From: Gigantopelta aegis | Taxonomy: Eukaryota > Mollusca > Gastropoda > Neomphalida > Peltospiridae | NCBI RefSeq assembly: GCF_016097555.1 | Contig: NC_054702.1 | Span: 70,002,695-70,066,694, forward strand | Reading direction: 5' to 3' | Length of the DNA stretch: 64,000 bases | Program-made: the position numbers and the translations under genes | The notes under the pieces: generated by a model | Databases searched by the model: none | What the model saw: the letters and a program-made list of their open reading frames with translations, nothing else | Told to the model about the DNA's origin: nothing | Part shown: piece after piece, positions 44,064-56,968 of the stretch | Position numbering within the stretch: position 1 is the first letter of the stretch | Layout: each line of letters opens with the position of its first letter

Positions 44064-45840
44064 CTAACTACGCCAGAATTGTTATTAATAAACAACTAAA
44101 ATAACCAGTTTCCCAAATAGAAGTTAAGTTTGATGAAATATTGAGTATGTTCTATATATAGAAACCATCACTTGTTTTCTTTTATACCTGGTTGAACTGT
44201 TATATATTCATTTATTTATGTAACTGATAAAAAAGAAGAAAACAATACACGTTTTTATGGATGGTACAAGCTATTCAAAATTCCACGTGGGTTTTTTTTT
44301 GATACAGTATTGAATTCAAAAACATTTTGGAGGCAAGACACAAAATATTTGAATGGGTGTGAAAACATTTTACCTCTTCCCTTGGCAATGTGATAATTTC
44401 TTTTAAAAACTCTTAATATAAATTATGCCTTCATCGCATCTCCTGTAATATTTCCAGAAAAAACTCAAGGGTGTCCAGAAGTGTTCTGTTTCTTACCGCA
44501 GGTGTAATAAATTACCCAGGCAATATTCGCTAAGTGCAGCAGTACTAATGTGCTATTGCCAAATTACCGTGCCAAGAATGCGTTTAGTGTTCCCGCAGTG
44601 AACGTCGTCATGTGGCGTAACTCGTTCATGTTCAATTTGCCAAGTGTTAGCAAAACATGTTCAGTATTTTCCACACACAGGTTTCCGCAGTTAAACCGGT
44701 GCAGCGCTTCGTTTCGGACACATGTTCCGCTACAAGGGTCATCTTGTATGGCAAACGTATGTCTACAAAGATCCTTTCAGAAAAATCCTTTTTGTCTACA
44801 GATGTATACGCACTTGTCCTCTGTGTGGCCTCTTTAGATAAATCTGGTCTCATTAATATCTGCAGGCTTTCCTCACTGCTAAAACATGTTCTTTTTATAC
44901 CTAAAATAGGCTTAATACCTAAAACAAATTCAAGTACATGAACTAATCGTCATCAACACTTAGGCCCGTAGGAATCCCAGATTTATTGGTAATGTCTATT
45001 CTGACTACACCACGCGTGGACGAGATAATGCTCTCGCCAATACTGATTATAAATAAATGCTATGTGCTACATTGTATAACACAATTGAAGCAGAAATGTA
45101 TAAGTTTAGATGACAGTGTTTGGCGATGTTATACTTCGAGAAGGATTAACGACACCATGAAATATGTATTTTCTCAAATTAAAAATCAGGCCAAATATTG
45201 ATCAAGCCTGACCGGCCTTATCGCTAAATACGGCTTTGACATTTCGCATCTTCCTATCCCTCTAAGCAATGTTCTCAAGGAACGGCCTTGGCGATGGGCA
45301 ACATGAGTATTTTGAGTTCAATACCTTCTGATCCTTTGACCGGAAGACAAAACGTACACAAACCGTCAACCTGTATACGTCAAAGTGACGAGGCATACGC
45401 GTTGATGAACACGTATATATAATTGGCACGTGCATGGTATGCATTTACAATGTTGGTGTTTTACAGAAAATATCACTTATTGGCCATCATTTCAAAAGCT
45501 GTATCTGCTTTACTAATCAGAGACACGCCGCTGTTTTCCCCGGACTAATTGCATCCAGGGAATGTTTTTCTAGCTAGTGAAGGCGGATTTACTTTTATCA
45601 GTAAGCAAAATGTAAAAGAGATCGCTGCATGTGATAAAGGCAACCTTCTGACTGCACAGACACATCAAAGTTGTATTTTATGCTTTAGGGCTGTTCTAGA
45701 AATTATATGTTGCAAGTGGGTGGGGTAGTTTTTCTCCAACATTAACCTCTTATGTTGAAAAAAACAACCAACGTTCATATTTATGCAATAAAATACTTTT
45801 GTCTGCACAATGCCTGGTTCAGTTTTTCTTACTAAAATGT
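44062..45840. other. Unassigned DNA
   Basis: Open frames at 44550-44837 and 44657-44941 overlap in different frames, with no recognisable domain. No splice-supported exon or shared repeat was seen. Confidence 0.4.
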
Positions 45841-46110
45841 TAGGGGCCGAATTTACAAAGCCTGTTTAGACGCATGTAACTACATACATTTACGATGCTT
45901 AAACACCTGTAACTACATACATTTACGATGCTTAAACACCTGTAATTACATACATTTACGATGCTTAAACACCTGTAACTACATACATTTACGATGCTTA
46001 AACACCTGTAACTACATACATTTACAATGCTTAAACACCTGTAACTACATACATTTACAATGCTTAAACACAAGCATTAAAGATAAACAAGCTTCGTAAA
46101 TTCGGCCCTA
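45841..46110. mobile_element. Inverted-repeat element filled with six 33-bp tandem units
   Basis: The outer ends pair: TAGGGGCCGAATTTACAAAG at left, and CTTCGTAAATTCGGCCCTA at right. Between them, at about 45872-46072, CTTAAACACCTGTAACTACA with TACATTTACGATG repeats about six times at 33-base spacing. No transposase is present. A target duplication is not obvious. Confidence 0.75.
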
Positions 46111-47280
<1,170 letters not shown>

Positions 47281-47935
47281 CAAAGACAGCAAGAAAGAAA
47301 AAAAGATCGTAGCCAAAAATTGGACTGTCCTCAAGATAGAATCCAAGAGATATTTCGATTGGGTGAAAAGCTGTGATAATATGTGACCATGAACTACTAT
47401 TTCTGCTCCTGTAGTTCTTATTGCGAACGTTTACTAAGTAAATGTGCGTAGGTGATCTAATGATTCTTAAATATAATTAGAACTGGATACAGCCGCCAGA
47501 CAGGAATGAATGGTTATATTCACTGTCCTGTATGTGATGACAAAGACGACTAACAAACACAAAGCCTCCACCAGAATGCCGTTGCTTACATTGAAAAATA
47601 GCAAAGGTAATTTCATAAAGCTGTGTCAGAATAACACCTTTGATAAGAGATGGCCGATTACTTATCTGTTTGGTGCAGGAATCCCCCACAACACAGATCG
47701 TGCCCACGCGATATAATTAAATGAGCCAGATTTAAAAACACGAGCGAGAGTTGAGTGAGATGAAGCGTGTCTGGGTTCTCTCACTCCACACTTTATCTTT
47801 TACATGCATGGGTACAACATGATAACCAAGCTGTATGTCGAAGATTACCCGTTAATTGCATGGCAGAAAACGGTCTCCTCTTATTCAGAGGCTGGGGATG
47901 GAGGTGAGGTGGATACAGGTATAGACCTATATGTC

Positions 47936-48115
47936 CTATGCTGGCACCGCTGTGTATGATCGGTTAAAACGTATGGTTTACTCCTGTTTGCAGATACCTG
48001 CTATTTGTGCTAATCCATTTCTATGTCAATGCTTATGCTCGCATTTGATTTTTAAAAAAAATTGTTTCCAAGTTAAGTCAAGTGAAAAAGATGGCTATCG
48101 TTCTTTTTTTTTATA
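47936..48115 (+). repeat. Dispersed 180-bp duplicate, copy 1
   Basis: CTATGCTGGCACCGCTGTGT through ACTCCTGTTTGCAGATACCT to GATGGCTATCGTTCTTTT aligns along its length with 48831-49010 in the same orientation, with scattered substitutions. Confidence 0.8.
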
Positions 48116-48830
48116 GGCCTGTATGTTCTATACCAGCTCAGACGCGTGTGTAGGAAGTTTAGCAAAGGGTGAGGCAGGTCTAGTCTGTGGCGACCGACGT
48201 TTATAGTAGGGGTCGAGTCGTGCTCCCCACAAAAAATATATATTGAGAAACTAACATGCTTGAATAGGAAGGGTATCGACCTTCGCAACCCTCTCCCTGC
48301 TGAGCTTCCACTTAAATATAATCTTAACTAAAAACTCTACGCACGTTCCAAGCACTGCTCCCACCTCTCCAGCCCTAAAATATAAGTATGTTTGTTTGTG
48401 ATGCCTTACGAACAGTCCAAGACTACTCATTAAATGTACAGTGGACATACCACAACCGTTATCCCAGAAAGGACTGTAACATAGATCTATAGATACAAAT
48501 GAATGGTGTTACGCTATAGTCCAACATAAGCTATTTGTTCTAGGGTTTTTGTTTGCATATTTTAATAGAAAGGTATGCCGCTTGGTATAGTTTGTAGACA
48601 TTGTTCTTGTTACCCATCTCCTACAAGTAAGATAGTATGTTATCTCCAGCCAGGTAATGAGCCGAGACGTGTGTCAAATGAAGACATGTAATGGGAGTTG
48701 GCAGTAACTGGCAATACCACAGCTGTCTGCTGGTAATGATCGGCCCTGCAGGCCGTACTACACCAAATAAAAAGTATTTATAACCCATTAGTACCATTAT
48801 ATTAGTATATCATCGCATGCAGATCAACAC
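48116..48830. other. Spacer between the two 180-bp duplicates
   Basis: No gene was recognised. It contains GGTAATGAGCCGAGACGTGT and a short GC palindrome (GGCCCTGCAGGCC at 48742-48754). Confidence 0.4.
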
Positions 48831-49010
48831 CATGCTGGTACTGCTGTGTACGATCGGTTAACACTTATGGTTAACTCCTGTTTGGAGATACCTGTTATTT
48901 GTGATAGTCCATTTCTATGTCTGTGCTTATGCCATCATTTGATTTTTTAAAAATTGTTTCTCAATTAAGCCAAGTAAAAAAGATGACTATCGTTCTTTTG
49001 TTTTAATTAT
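48831..49010 (+). repeat. Dispersed 180-bp duplicate, copy 2
   Basis: CATGCTGGTACTGCTGTGTA through ACTCCTGTTTGGAGATACCT to GATGACTATCGTTCTTTT, the partner of 47936-48115. The two are about 0.9 kb apart. Confidence 0.8.
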
Positions 49011-49917
49011 GGGCAAGAGAAGGATATTTTTATTCTTCTTCTTCTTTTTGGGGGGTGGAAGGGGTGGTGGTGGGAGGAGTTGATTATACAGAACTGGACA
49101 AGAAACTTTTAAAATGAAATCAAAGAACTTTTAAAATGCATTATTATTTTCAGTTTCAACACAAGTGGTTTTGGCATACTGAAGAATATATCTTAGATGT
49201 CAGCATTTAATAAGTTGCAAGCGCTACTATCTAGAATGGCCAATAGAGATGCTACGGATCGAAACTGAACATCGTTAGAAGGTTCGTGGGGGTTTTCATT
49301 AAAAAAAAAAAGATAAAAAAATATTGTACCTTTTTCTAGGGGCGGGTGGGGACGATCACCAACTAAGTTTTTAAGTGGCCTAACGTAGCTATGCAAATCA
49401 GTAGTATATGGTGTCATTTCAAAAAGAAGTAAACTATAAACTTTTTTCCGAAACTGCCATACCACCGTGTGTGCCAACAGCTCCTGAAGTGTTGAAATCT
49501 GGAAAGCTAGCACGTGAGTAAACATTAATAAACACCATAAAATAGCCCATGGGTCCAGGGAGAGTTGTAAGATCAACGGATAGCAGTTGTAAAGCTGCGA
49601 TCTCAAGTATAGATATAATACATACACGTATGGGATGTATTATGCAGTTTATACTTCGACCATGACGCAACATCCTTCGATTTAACGTATAGCTTCTATT
49701 TTCAATTTAAGATACACAAAAAAAACCCACGCATTATTAGCTATTGCCAGACTCCGATAGTGTACCGCGTGTGATCGCTTTAATATTATATAGACGTATG
49801 AGATGGCAATTTAATTGGGAAAGCGTGCCTCGAAAAACAAAATGCCTTAAATCCACCTCAAGGAATAACATTTCCAACGAATACAAGTACATGTATCAGA
49901 ATTATTGGTCCTGGAAA
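49011..49917. other. Unassigned DNA
   Basis: A 144-codon minus-strand frame (49193-49627) is hydrophobic at its start but contains phenylalanine/asparagine runs from A/T-rich DNA and has no recognisable domain. I rate it as chance or a decayed repeat. Confidence 0.35.
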
Positions 49918-50207
49918 AAGAATGAATGAATGAATGAATGAATGAATGTTTAACGACACCCCAGCACGAAAAATACATCGGCTATTGGGTGTCAAACTAT
50001 GGTAATGCAAACAAATAAGGTGATGATCAACATCAATATAAAAATTCAAAATTTAAATAAAAACAGTGTAAAGAACTGTGCAAAAATACAAATATCACAG
50101 ATAGATACTGACTTTTACTCAAAATTTCAATTTGTGCTGTATTGGCCATTCTCAAAGAGAATGTTATACCCCTGCACTACGGTGAGGTTACAGCACGCGC
50201 AGGGGTG
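49918..50207 (-). repeat. SINE-4, full length
   Basis: The (GAAT)n tail is at left and the body is collinear with 2710-2989. The head complement (GGTGAGGTTACAGCACGCGC then AGGGG) is at right. Confidence 0.85.
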
Positions 50208-50282
50208 GGAAAAGAAAGAAAAATGAGAGCTCAATTCCTTACAAAACTTTCTACTTTTACATGTACAAACTAGGGTCTGCAA

Positions 50283-50706
50283 CTTCAAAGCGACAGACCC
50301 CAGTTTTTAAAACACTAAGGCATATTTTTCACTATTAAAGCCGTTTATGATCACTGAAATCAAACACTACTTATATTTTAGTTAGATAATCCATTTCCGT
50401 ACAACCGTGGTGTTTCTGGTCATTCTGGTGTTTCTAATACCACAAAATGCATTTTTCATATTTTTAAATACGCACGTGCGTCTGAGAAATAACAGTTATG
50501 GTGTCAAGTTTAAGTCTATTTTTAACGATATTTCACCGTTTCAACGTCACAGACTTTTGTTTTACTATCTTGCAACGTTATCCAAATGTGTTTCAGGTTT
50601 GTAACTTAACCAAAATTAGTGCGTTATCCAAATGTGTTTCAGGTTTGTAACTTAACCAAACTTAGTGTCCATTGTTATGGGTTAAAACTAGGGTCTGTAC
50701 CTTTAA
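50283..50706. mobile_element. TTAA-family non-autonomous element, 424 bp
   Basis: The left end (CAAAGCGACAGACCCCAG, TTAA decayed) mirrors the right end (CTAGGGTCTGTACCTTTAA). The interior shares blocks with 39731-40042 and 6401-7188. Near the right end a block of about 50 bases (TTATCCAAATGTGTTTCAGG and following) is duplicated in tandem. Confidence 0.7.
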
Positions 50707-51463
50707 CGATATCCGTCGATAAACTTAAAACTGTAATTTAAGCATACAGAGATTTGCTTTAAAGTGAAGCAATTTCGTGCCTTTTTCGTGAAGGATTGTA
50801 TTTGAAATTCGTAGGAATTTGGGTTTGTTTTTATAAATATGTAAAGAAACACAATACTGAACAACAATTAAATGTAATTTGAGCACAAAAAAACCTTAGG
50901 ATTTAAATAATTGAACGGTACAATAGCATACATGCACGTTCGAGCGAGCGAGGGCATGTGCGTACACTCATAACTCACAAAAAAATATTATAGCACAGAG
51001 CCAAACTTGAAGCTAAAATGACTCATGATTCTCATGTCGCGGACAGAGAGACCTTTTATCTGTAAATGCCAGACGTAACTAGTATACCCGCAGTGAAATC
51101 GAGTAGTTCCATCTGACGTCACGCCAGGAAACCGCGCTATCTTGTCTGAGCGAAAATATCTTCTAAAACCCGACCATCGGATGACGTCCATTGCACGATA
51201 ACCCTGCTCTTTAACAAGTTCGCCGCTGTACTTTGAAATACGGGATGAGAAAGGTGCCGGTGTCTAAAAATATACTTCTTTATTTATTGTCTGATATATA
51301 AACACTGCACAAACTGAGGTTGTTGTTGTGTGTGTGTGTACGTTCGTGTGTGTTTGATTGTATATGCGCATGAGTGTATGCGTCTTTTATATGCGAGTGT
51401 CAGTTTTTGCTAGCGTGTGCGCTCGTACGGTTGCACGCTCGTGTGTGTGTGTGTATATATATA
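50707..51463. other. Unassigned DNA ending in GT/TA microsatellites
   Basis: No supported gene. GTGT and TATA tracts at 51327-51350 and 51440-51463 precede the Tc1-like transposon. Confidence 0.45.
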
Positions 51464-53063
51464 CTACTCAAAAGAATTTAAGGGTCAAAAATGTATAACC
51501 AAATAAGTTTCAGAGTGTATTAGATTGATGATGTAAACTACACCAAAAATTTAATTTATTGTTCCATATTTACAAAAAACCCACAAATAAACGTCACTGT
51601 ATACAAGAAAGTCACATGACATGCTGTCAAAGTTGAAGGTTGTCAAACATGGATTTTACACATTAGAACATTCGTTTAATAGTGTGTGAATCCACCCCTG
51701 GCGCGAATACACTCGACACATCGTTGCCTCATGCTGTTGATCAGACGTCTGAAGAACTCTTGGGGAATGGCCTGCCACTCTGCCATAAGAAGTTGACCCA
51801 GATCATGAAGGTTGGCCGGAGGGGCATGGTTATCCCTAACTCTCCTGCCTAATTCGTCCCAGGCGTTCTCTATTGGGGCCAAGTCAGGCGAATATGCTGG
51901 CCAATCCATCCTGGCGATACCTTGTTGTCTGAGAAAGTCCGTTACCACCCTGGCGCGGTGGGGTCTGGCATTGTCATCCTGCAGAACTGCCCCGCCGCCA
52001 ATTTGCTGAAGGCCTGGGAGAACCAACGGCCGGATAATCTCATTCAGATAGCGGATTCCATTCAGATTGCCATCCACCACATAGAGAGGGGTCCTGTGGT
52101 GGATAGAGATGCCGCCCCACACCATGACGCTGCCACCACCGAACCGGTGACGTTGTCTAACGTTAACGTCAGCGAAGCGCTCCCCAGGACGCCTGTAGAC
52201 ACGAACCCGACCGTCGTTGAACTGGAGACTAAACCTGGACTCATCAGTGAACATCACTCGACCCCACTGAACACGTTGCCACCGCAGATGAAGTGTGCAC
52301 CAGTGACATCTGGCCGTTCTGTGACGTGGTAGGAGTGGTGGTCGAACAGCCTGGCGACGGCAGCGTAGATTATTGGCTCTCAGACGATTGCGTATGGTTT
52401 GATCAGACACTCGAGTTCCAGTCGCAGTCCGCAGATTGTCACGTAATCGGCGTGCAGTGGTTGTGCGTTGACGTAGAGCCATATTGGTGATGTAGTGGTC
52501 CTCTCTATTTGTAGTGCTTCGGGGTCTTCCCGAACGTGGACGATTTCGAACAGAATTCGTTGCTTGGTACCGTTGCCACAGTCGGCCAACGACACTGACT
52601 GACACAAAGTCTCAGAGCAACATTTCTTTGCGTATTGCCATCCTGAAGCCAAGCAATAGCCCTTCCTCGATCTTCGATAGTCAGTTGACGTCGTACCATT
52701 GTCGAATTTGGAGTGTGCACCGTACACGAACACAAGCTCCAATTATACGGAAATTCAGCATTGGGAACATGGAATACACATGCAAAGCGTGAAAATGAAG
52801 CGCTTTGTGAAAAAGCAAGTTATGGGCACTTAGCAGACCTTTCGCTTTCGCCCTAATTTACATGCAAATGTAAGCATGTTTTCGCCATTAGAACTAGTCG
52901 ACAGTGTCAATGACAGTGGATTTTAATTCATTTATGGGTTGCTTAGTCCCACTTTCGTCAAAATGGAACAATACCATGCGTGACATTATGGTCTAGCTAA
53001 TATAATTGACATTCAGAAAATAATGTCGAAAATATCGTCTGACCCTTAAATTCTTTTGAGTAG
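51464..53063 (-). mobile_element. Tc1-like DNA transposon, 1.6 kb, perfect 24-bp inverted ends
   Basis: CTACTCAAAAGAATTTAAGG plus GTCA at 51464-51487 is exactly inverted at 53040-53063. The element sits inside a TA-rich microsatellite, as expected for a TA-targeting transposon. TA is present at the left edge; the right edge reads TTA, leaving one base of ambiguity. It has one transposase gene, on the minus strand. Identical ends and a nearly open transposase imply recent activity of the family. Confidence 0.93.
51676..52699 (-). pseudogene. Tc1-like DD34E transposase with one frameshift
   Basis: From MVRRQLTIEDRGRAIAWLQD at 52699 the frame covers the first helix-turn-helix to about 52610. 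It then shifts to the frame running VVGRLWQRYQATNSVRNRPR to GGFTHY and a stop at 51676. The span is 1024 bases, so the net shift is one base. Catalytic residues are in place: D in MFTDESRF, D in LQDDNARPH and E in SPDLAPIENAWDE, with 34 residues between the second D and E, the Tc1 spacing. The bipartite DNA-binding region with the GRPRS linker is recognisable. Without the N-terminal helices, the product of the long frame alone should not bind the ends. Confidence 0.9.

Positions 53064-53151
<88 letters not shown>
53064..53151. repeat. (TA)n-(TG)n microsatellite flanking the Tc1-like element
   Basis: TA at 53065-53126 followed by TG at 53127-53151. Together with the GT/TA tract left of the transposon it was probably one microsatellite before insertion. 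Confidence 0.92.
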
Positions 53152-53155
<4 letters not shown>

Positions 53156-53355
53156 ATAGAACAACGACAGAGATAACACTAACACTAATTGCAAAGAGTA
53201 ACTGCAACCTAACCCCCTCATCCATATAGTTTTAGGAAGATAACCGTGTTACTCTCAGCCAACCCCCACATCACTGACATTCAGTATCACATTACATCGT
53301 TTTACTTTATACAAACAGCACGACCCTAATAGTGAATTAAATTTCGTCTACAGAC

Positions 53356-53711
53356 TAGGGTCTCCACGAGTACTCGAGTAGGCTACTCTGGCACGGGTCG
53401 AGTTTAGCAAGACTCGAGTCTGTTCACAGGACTCGAGTACCCGTGCAAGGAAGAGCGCTCTTATTTATTATTTATCACTTTGCCATTTGCTTGCTACCGG
53501 TTACGTTACAGGGCTATAGGACATCGAGGGAAGACAAAAGTCGAATGTGGTTAATGCAGTACAACAGCATGATTTGGCACCCATGTACAGCGCTGAAATT
53601 AAGATGCATGATGCTATTTTACTTTATTCCTAAGTCTGATGATCATCTAGTCCTGATCGAGTCTGACCCTCGAGTACCCGAGTCCATTATTTAGGACTCG
53701 TGGAGGCCCTA
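53356..53711. mobile_element. hAT-like miniature element, 356 bp
   Basis: The ends are TAGGGTCTCCACGAG and the complement of CTCGTGGAGGCCCTA (14 of 15 match). The 8-base flanks are CTACAGAC (53348-53355) and TTACAGAT (53712-53719). Subterminal GAGTACTCGAGT-type motifs are shared with 24683-24871. The unrelated interior (about 53450-53640) is longer than in that copy. Confidence 0.75.
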
Positions 53712-53722
53712 TTACAGATACC

Positions 53723-54240
53723 AAGTGTTCCCATATGGTTTTTCTCTCAGTATATGTAAGTGCATGTGTGTGTTAAATTTCATATAAGTGTTCCCATATT
53801 GTTTTTCTCAGTATATATCAGTGCATGTGTGTGTTAAATTTCATATAAGTGTTTCCTTATTGATTTTCTCTCAGTATATATAAGTGCATGTGTGTGTTAA
53901 ATTTCATATAAGTGTTCCCTTATTGATTTTATCTCAGTATATATAAGTGCATGTGTGTGTTAAATTTCATATAAGTGTTCCCATATTGTTTTTATCTCAG
54001 TATATATCAGTGCATGTGTGTGTTAAATTTCATATAAGTGTTCCCATATTGTTTTTATCTCAGTATATATAAGTGCATGTGTGTGTTAAATTTCAAATAA
54101 GTGTTCCCATATTGTTTTTATCTCAGTATATATTAGTGCATGTGTGTGTTAGATTTCATATAAGTGTTCCCATATTGATTTTCTCTCAGTATATATAAGT
54201 GCATGTGTGTGTTAAATTTCATTTTAGCGTTCCCTTATTG

Positions 54241-54243
<3 letters not shown>
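53723..54243. repeat. Tandem array, 61-63 bp period, about 8 units
   Basis: AAGTGTTCCCATATTG, then CTCAGTATATATAAGTGCAT and GTGTGTGTTAAATTTCATAT, recurs from 53723. Spacing varies by two bases through CT or T changes. A further partial unit lies after the SINE insertion at about 54481-54575. Confidence 0.9.

Positions 54244-54304
<61 letters not shown>
54244..54304. repeat. (CT)n microsatellite
   Basis: About 60 bases of CT, grown from the CTCTCTC of a 63-bp unit. Confidence 0.95.
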
Positions 54305-54307
<3 letters not shown>

Positions 54308-54316
54308 AACTATAAA

Positions 54317-54480
54317 AAAACGACACCACTAGAGCACATTGATTCATTAATCATCGGCTATTGGATGTCAAACATTTGGTAATTTTTACATATAGTCTTA
54401 GAGAGGAAACCCGCTAAATGTTTTCATTAGTAGCAAGGGATCTTTTATATGCACCATCCAACATACAGATAGCACATACC
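54317..54480 (-). repeat. SINE-1, tail B, 5'-truncated
   Basis: Tail AACGACACCACTAGAGCACA through the body to CATACAGATAGCACATACC. It interrupts the 61-63 bp array. Confidence 0.85.
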
Positions 54481-54589
54481 TCTGTATATATATGTGCATG
54501 TGTGTGTTAAATTTTGTCTACAAATACCAAGTGTTCCCTTATTTATTTATTTCTCTCAGTATACATTGTGTGCATGCATGTGTCGTAGG

Positions 54590-55140
54590 GGGCGGGATCT
54601 AGCTCAGTCGGTAGGGCGCTCGCCTGAAGTGCATGTGTCGTAGGGGGCGGGATCTATCTCAGTCGGTAGGGCGCTCGCCTGAAGTGCTTGTGTCGTAGGG
54701 GGCGGGATCTATCTCAGTCGGTAGGGCGCTCGCCTGAAGTGCTTGTGTCGTAGGGGGCGGGATCTAGCTCAGTCGGTAGGGCGCTCGCCTGAAGTGCTTG
54801 TGTCGTAGGGGGCGGGATCTAGCTCAGTCGGTAGGGCGCTCGCCTGAAGTGCTTGTGTCGTAGGGGGCGGGATCTAGCTCAGTCGGTAGGGCGCTCGCCT
54901 GAAGTGCTTGTGTCGTAGGGCGCGGGATCTAGCTCAGTCGGTAGGGCGCTCGCCTGAAGTGCTTGTGTCGTAGGGGGCGGGATCTATCTCAGTCGGTAGG
55001 GCGCTCGCCTGAAGTGCTTGTGTCGTAGGGGGCGGGATCTATCTCAGTCGGTAGGGCGCTCGCCTGAAGTGCATGTGTCGTAGGGGGCGGGATCTATCTC
55101 AGTCGGTAGGGCGCTCGCCTGAAGTGCTTGTGTCGTAGGA
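54590..55140 (+). repeat. Ten tandem 55-bp copies of a tRNA-like SINE-3 head
   Basis: Each unit reads GGGCGGGATCTAGCTCAGTC, GGTAGGGCGCTCGCCTGAAG, TGCTTGTGTCGTAG, repeating at exactly 55 bases. TAGCTCAGTCGG fits the pol III box A consensus. AGCTCAG/ATCTCAG and TGCTTG/TGCATG are the main variants. No box B lies inside the units; only the last unit continues into a box-B-like GGATCGAATCA and the SINE body (55139-55312). Confidence 0.92.
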
Positions 55141-55312
55141 TCGAATCACCACAGTGGACCCATTCTCCGATGGTTGTTTTTCACGCCCCAACCAGTGCCC
55201 CACAACTGGTATATCAAAGGATGTGGTATGTGCTGTCTTGTCTGTGGGAAAGTGCATATAAAAGATCACTCGCATACAGGAAATTTACCAATGAGGTAAT
55301 TTCAGGGTAGAA
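55139..55312 (+). repeat. SINE-3 body following the head array
   Basis: AGGATCGAATCACCACAGTG through CCACAACTGGTATATCAAAG and GGGAAAGTGCATATAAAAGA. The common tail is absent, so the copy is 3'-truncated. Confidence 0.8.
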
Positions 55313-55619
55313 TTAACACGTTTCACAATTTAAACAAACTTCCAGATTAGTAGTTTAACGCTCTGACCTATTCAATAATTCTATCAGTAATTACAATTCT
55401 GGTCTCCCAACTTATATTGTTTGGAAATATTACTTCCCCCTTACAAATGCCACTTTTCAATCATAGGAAAAACTCCCAAAATCATAATAAAAGACGGCAT
55501 CCCTCCCTGCTCCATAATACATAAAACTGTTCTCTCTAAACAAACTACTAGCGTTATTGATGTAAACACCAACATAATAATACTGGGCCCCGTTTTACGA
55601 AGTTGAATACCCAGCCCTC
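55313..55619. other. Unassigned DNA
   Basis: No gene or shared repeat was recognised. Confidence 0.4.
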
Positions 55620-55862
55620 TTCACCCGTCGGTACGCCCATTGGGTAATTTCTCGTTCAAGCCAGTGCTCCACAACTGGTGTAACAAAGGCCGTGGTAGGT
55701 ACTATCCTGTCTGTGGGATGGTGCATATAAAAGAACCCTTGCTGCTAATTGAAAAGAGTAGCCCATGAAGTGGCGACAGCGGGCTTCCTCTCTCAATATG
55801 TGTGTGGTCCGTAACGGCATATAACCGAAAATAAAATGTGTTGAGTGCCTTCCTTCGTTCGC
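55620..55862 (+). repeat. SINE-1, 5'-truncated, tail A
   Basis: It starts near CACCCGTCGGTACGCCCATT and ends AAAATGTGTTGAGTGCCTTC with a CTTC-rich end. Confidence 0.85.
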
Positions 55863-56035
55863 CAAAAAACATGATCATTTTTTGTGAAAACATTAAACTC
55901 CACATTGTGGTTAGGCTCTAAACTAAAAATGAGTTGTTTTTGGGAACATGCCAAAAAAAATAAAAATAGGTAGGATCGGTCAGGTTTCTACATTTTTACT
56001 CTTTCCCCCTAAATATTAATAAATTTAAAACATCG

Positions 56036-56187
56036 AAAAAAAAAAAAAAAAAAAACATTCAAAAAAAAAAAAAAAAATTCTAATTGAAAATCTAATCCGT
56101 TAACTGTTTAGATGCTTAACTAAACCGATAACATAACACACTTGTGTGCATGCGTGTGTGTGTATGTGTGCGTGCGTGTGCGTGTGC

Positions 56188-56231
<44 letters not shown>
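56036..56231. repeat. Poly-A tracts and (TG)n microsatellite
   Basis: A runs at 56036-56055 and 56062-56077. TG with GC interruptions at 56141-56231. Confidence 0.9.
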
Positions 56232-56232
<1 letters not shown>

Positions 56233-56527
56233 TAATTTACTGCCAATTTACAGAGTATAGTGTATATGAATGCAGTAAAACAGGTTCTAACAAGTATGTA
56301 GGTCTAGGTCAGCATCTGACATCAATCAAAGATTCCATAATCATACACCACAGCAAAACAGCGCGAGCTTCACGATATGAGAAATACTAATGAACAACAG
56401 ACAATGAACAATGAATGAGTTTCCAGCCCCACCCACAACAAACATCATGACTTAATTAAACAGACTGACAGGTGAGTTTGGTGATATTATAACACTGAGC
56501 CTGTTTAATCACTCAAATTACATTTGA

Positions 56528-56806
56528 AAGTTTGTTTTGTTTAACGACACCACCAGAGCACATTCATTTATTAATCATCGGCTATTGGATGTCAAACAAA
56601 TGGTTAGTTTTGATATATTTTACAAAGTAAAGTCGCTACATTTGTTCATTAGTAGCAAGGGATATTGTATATGCACCATCTCACAGATACGGCCTTTGAT
56701 ATACCAGTCGTGTTGCACTGGCTAGAACCAGAGAAATAACCCAATGAGCCCACAGACGGAGATCGATCCCAGACCGACCGCGCATCATGCGAGCGCTTAA
56801 TCCGCG
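56528..56806 (-). repeat. SINE-1, tail B, nearly complete
   Basis: Tail AGTTTGTTTTGTTTAACGAC is at left. Body and head complement run to AGACCGACCGCGCATCATGC. Confidence 0.85.
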
Positions 56807-56968
56807 TATTCTCCGAACGCTTTAAAAATTACATATCAAATGCATTTTTTTATTCAGAATATCAGTGTCTGTACAATATATACAAGATATTTTTGATTGC
56901 ACAATTTGTTTTAGAATTCAAGAGTAGATTTTTCTTCCCACTAATTCCATACGTACGAAAAATATATA

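Noticed and set aside
49193-49627. 144-codon minus-strand frame considered as a membrane protein
   Set aside because: Low-complexity phenylalanine/tyrosine/leucine content from AT-rich DNA, no recognisable family and no splice or promoter context.
54590-55140. Cluster of tRNA genes
   Set aside because: Each unit has a box-A-like head only, no complete cloverleaf and no box B. The last unit continues into a SINE body.
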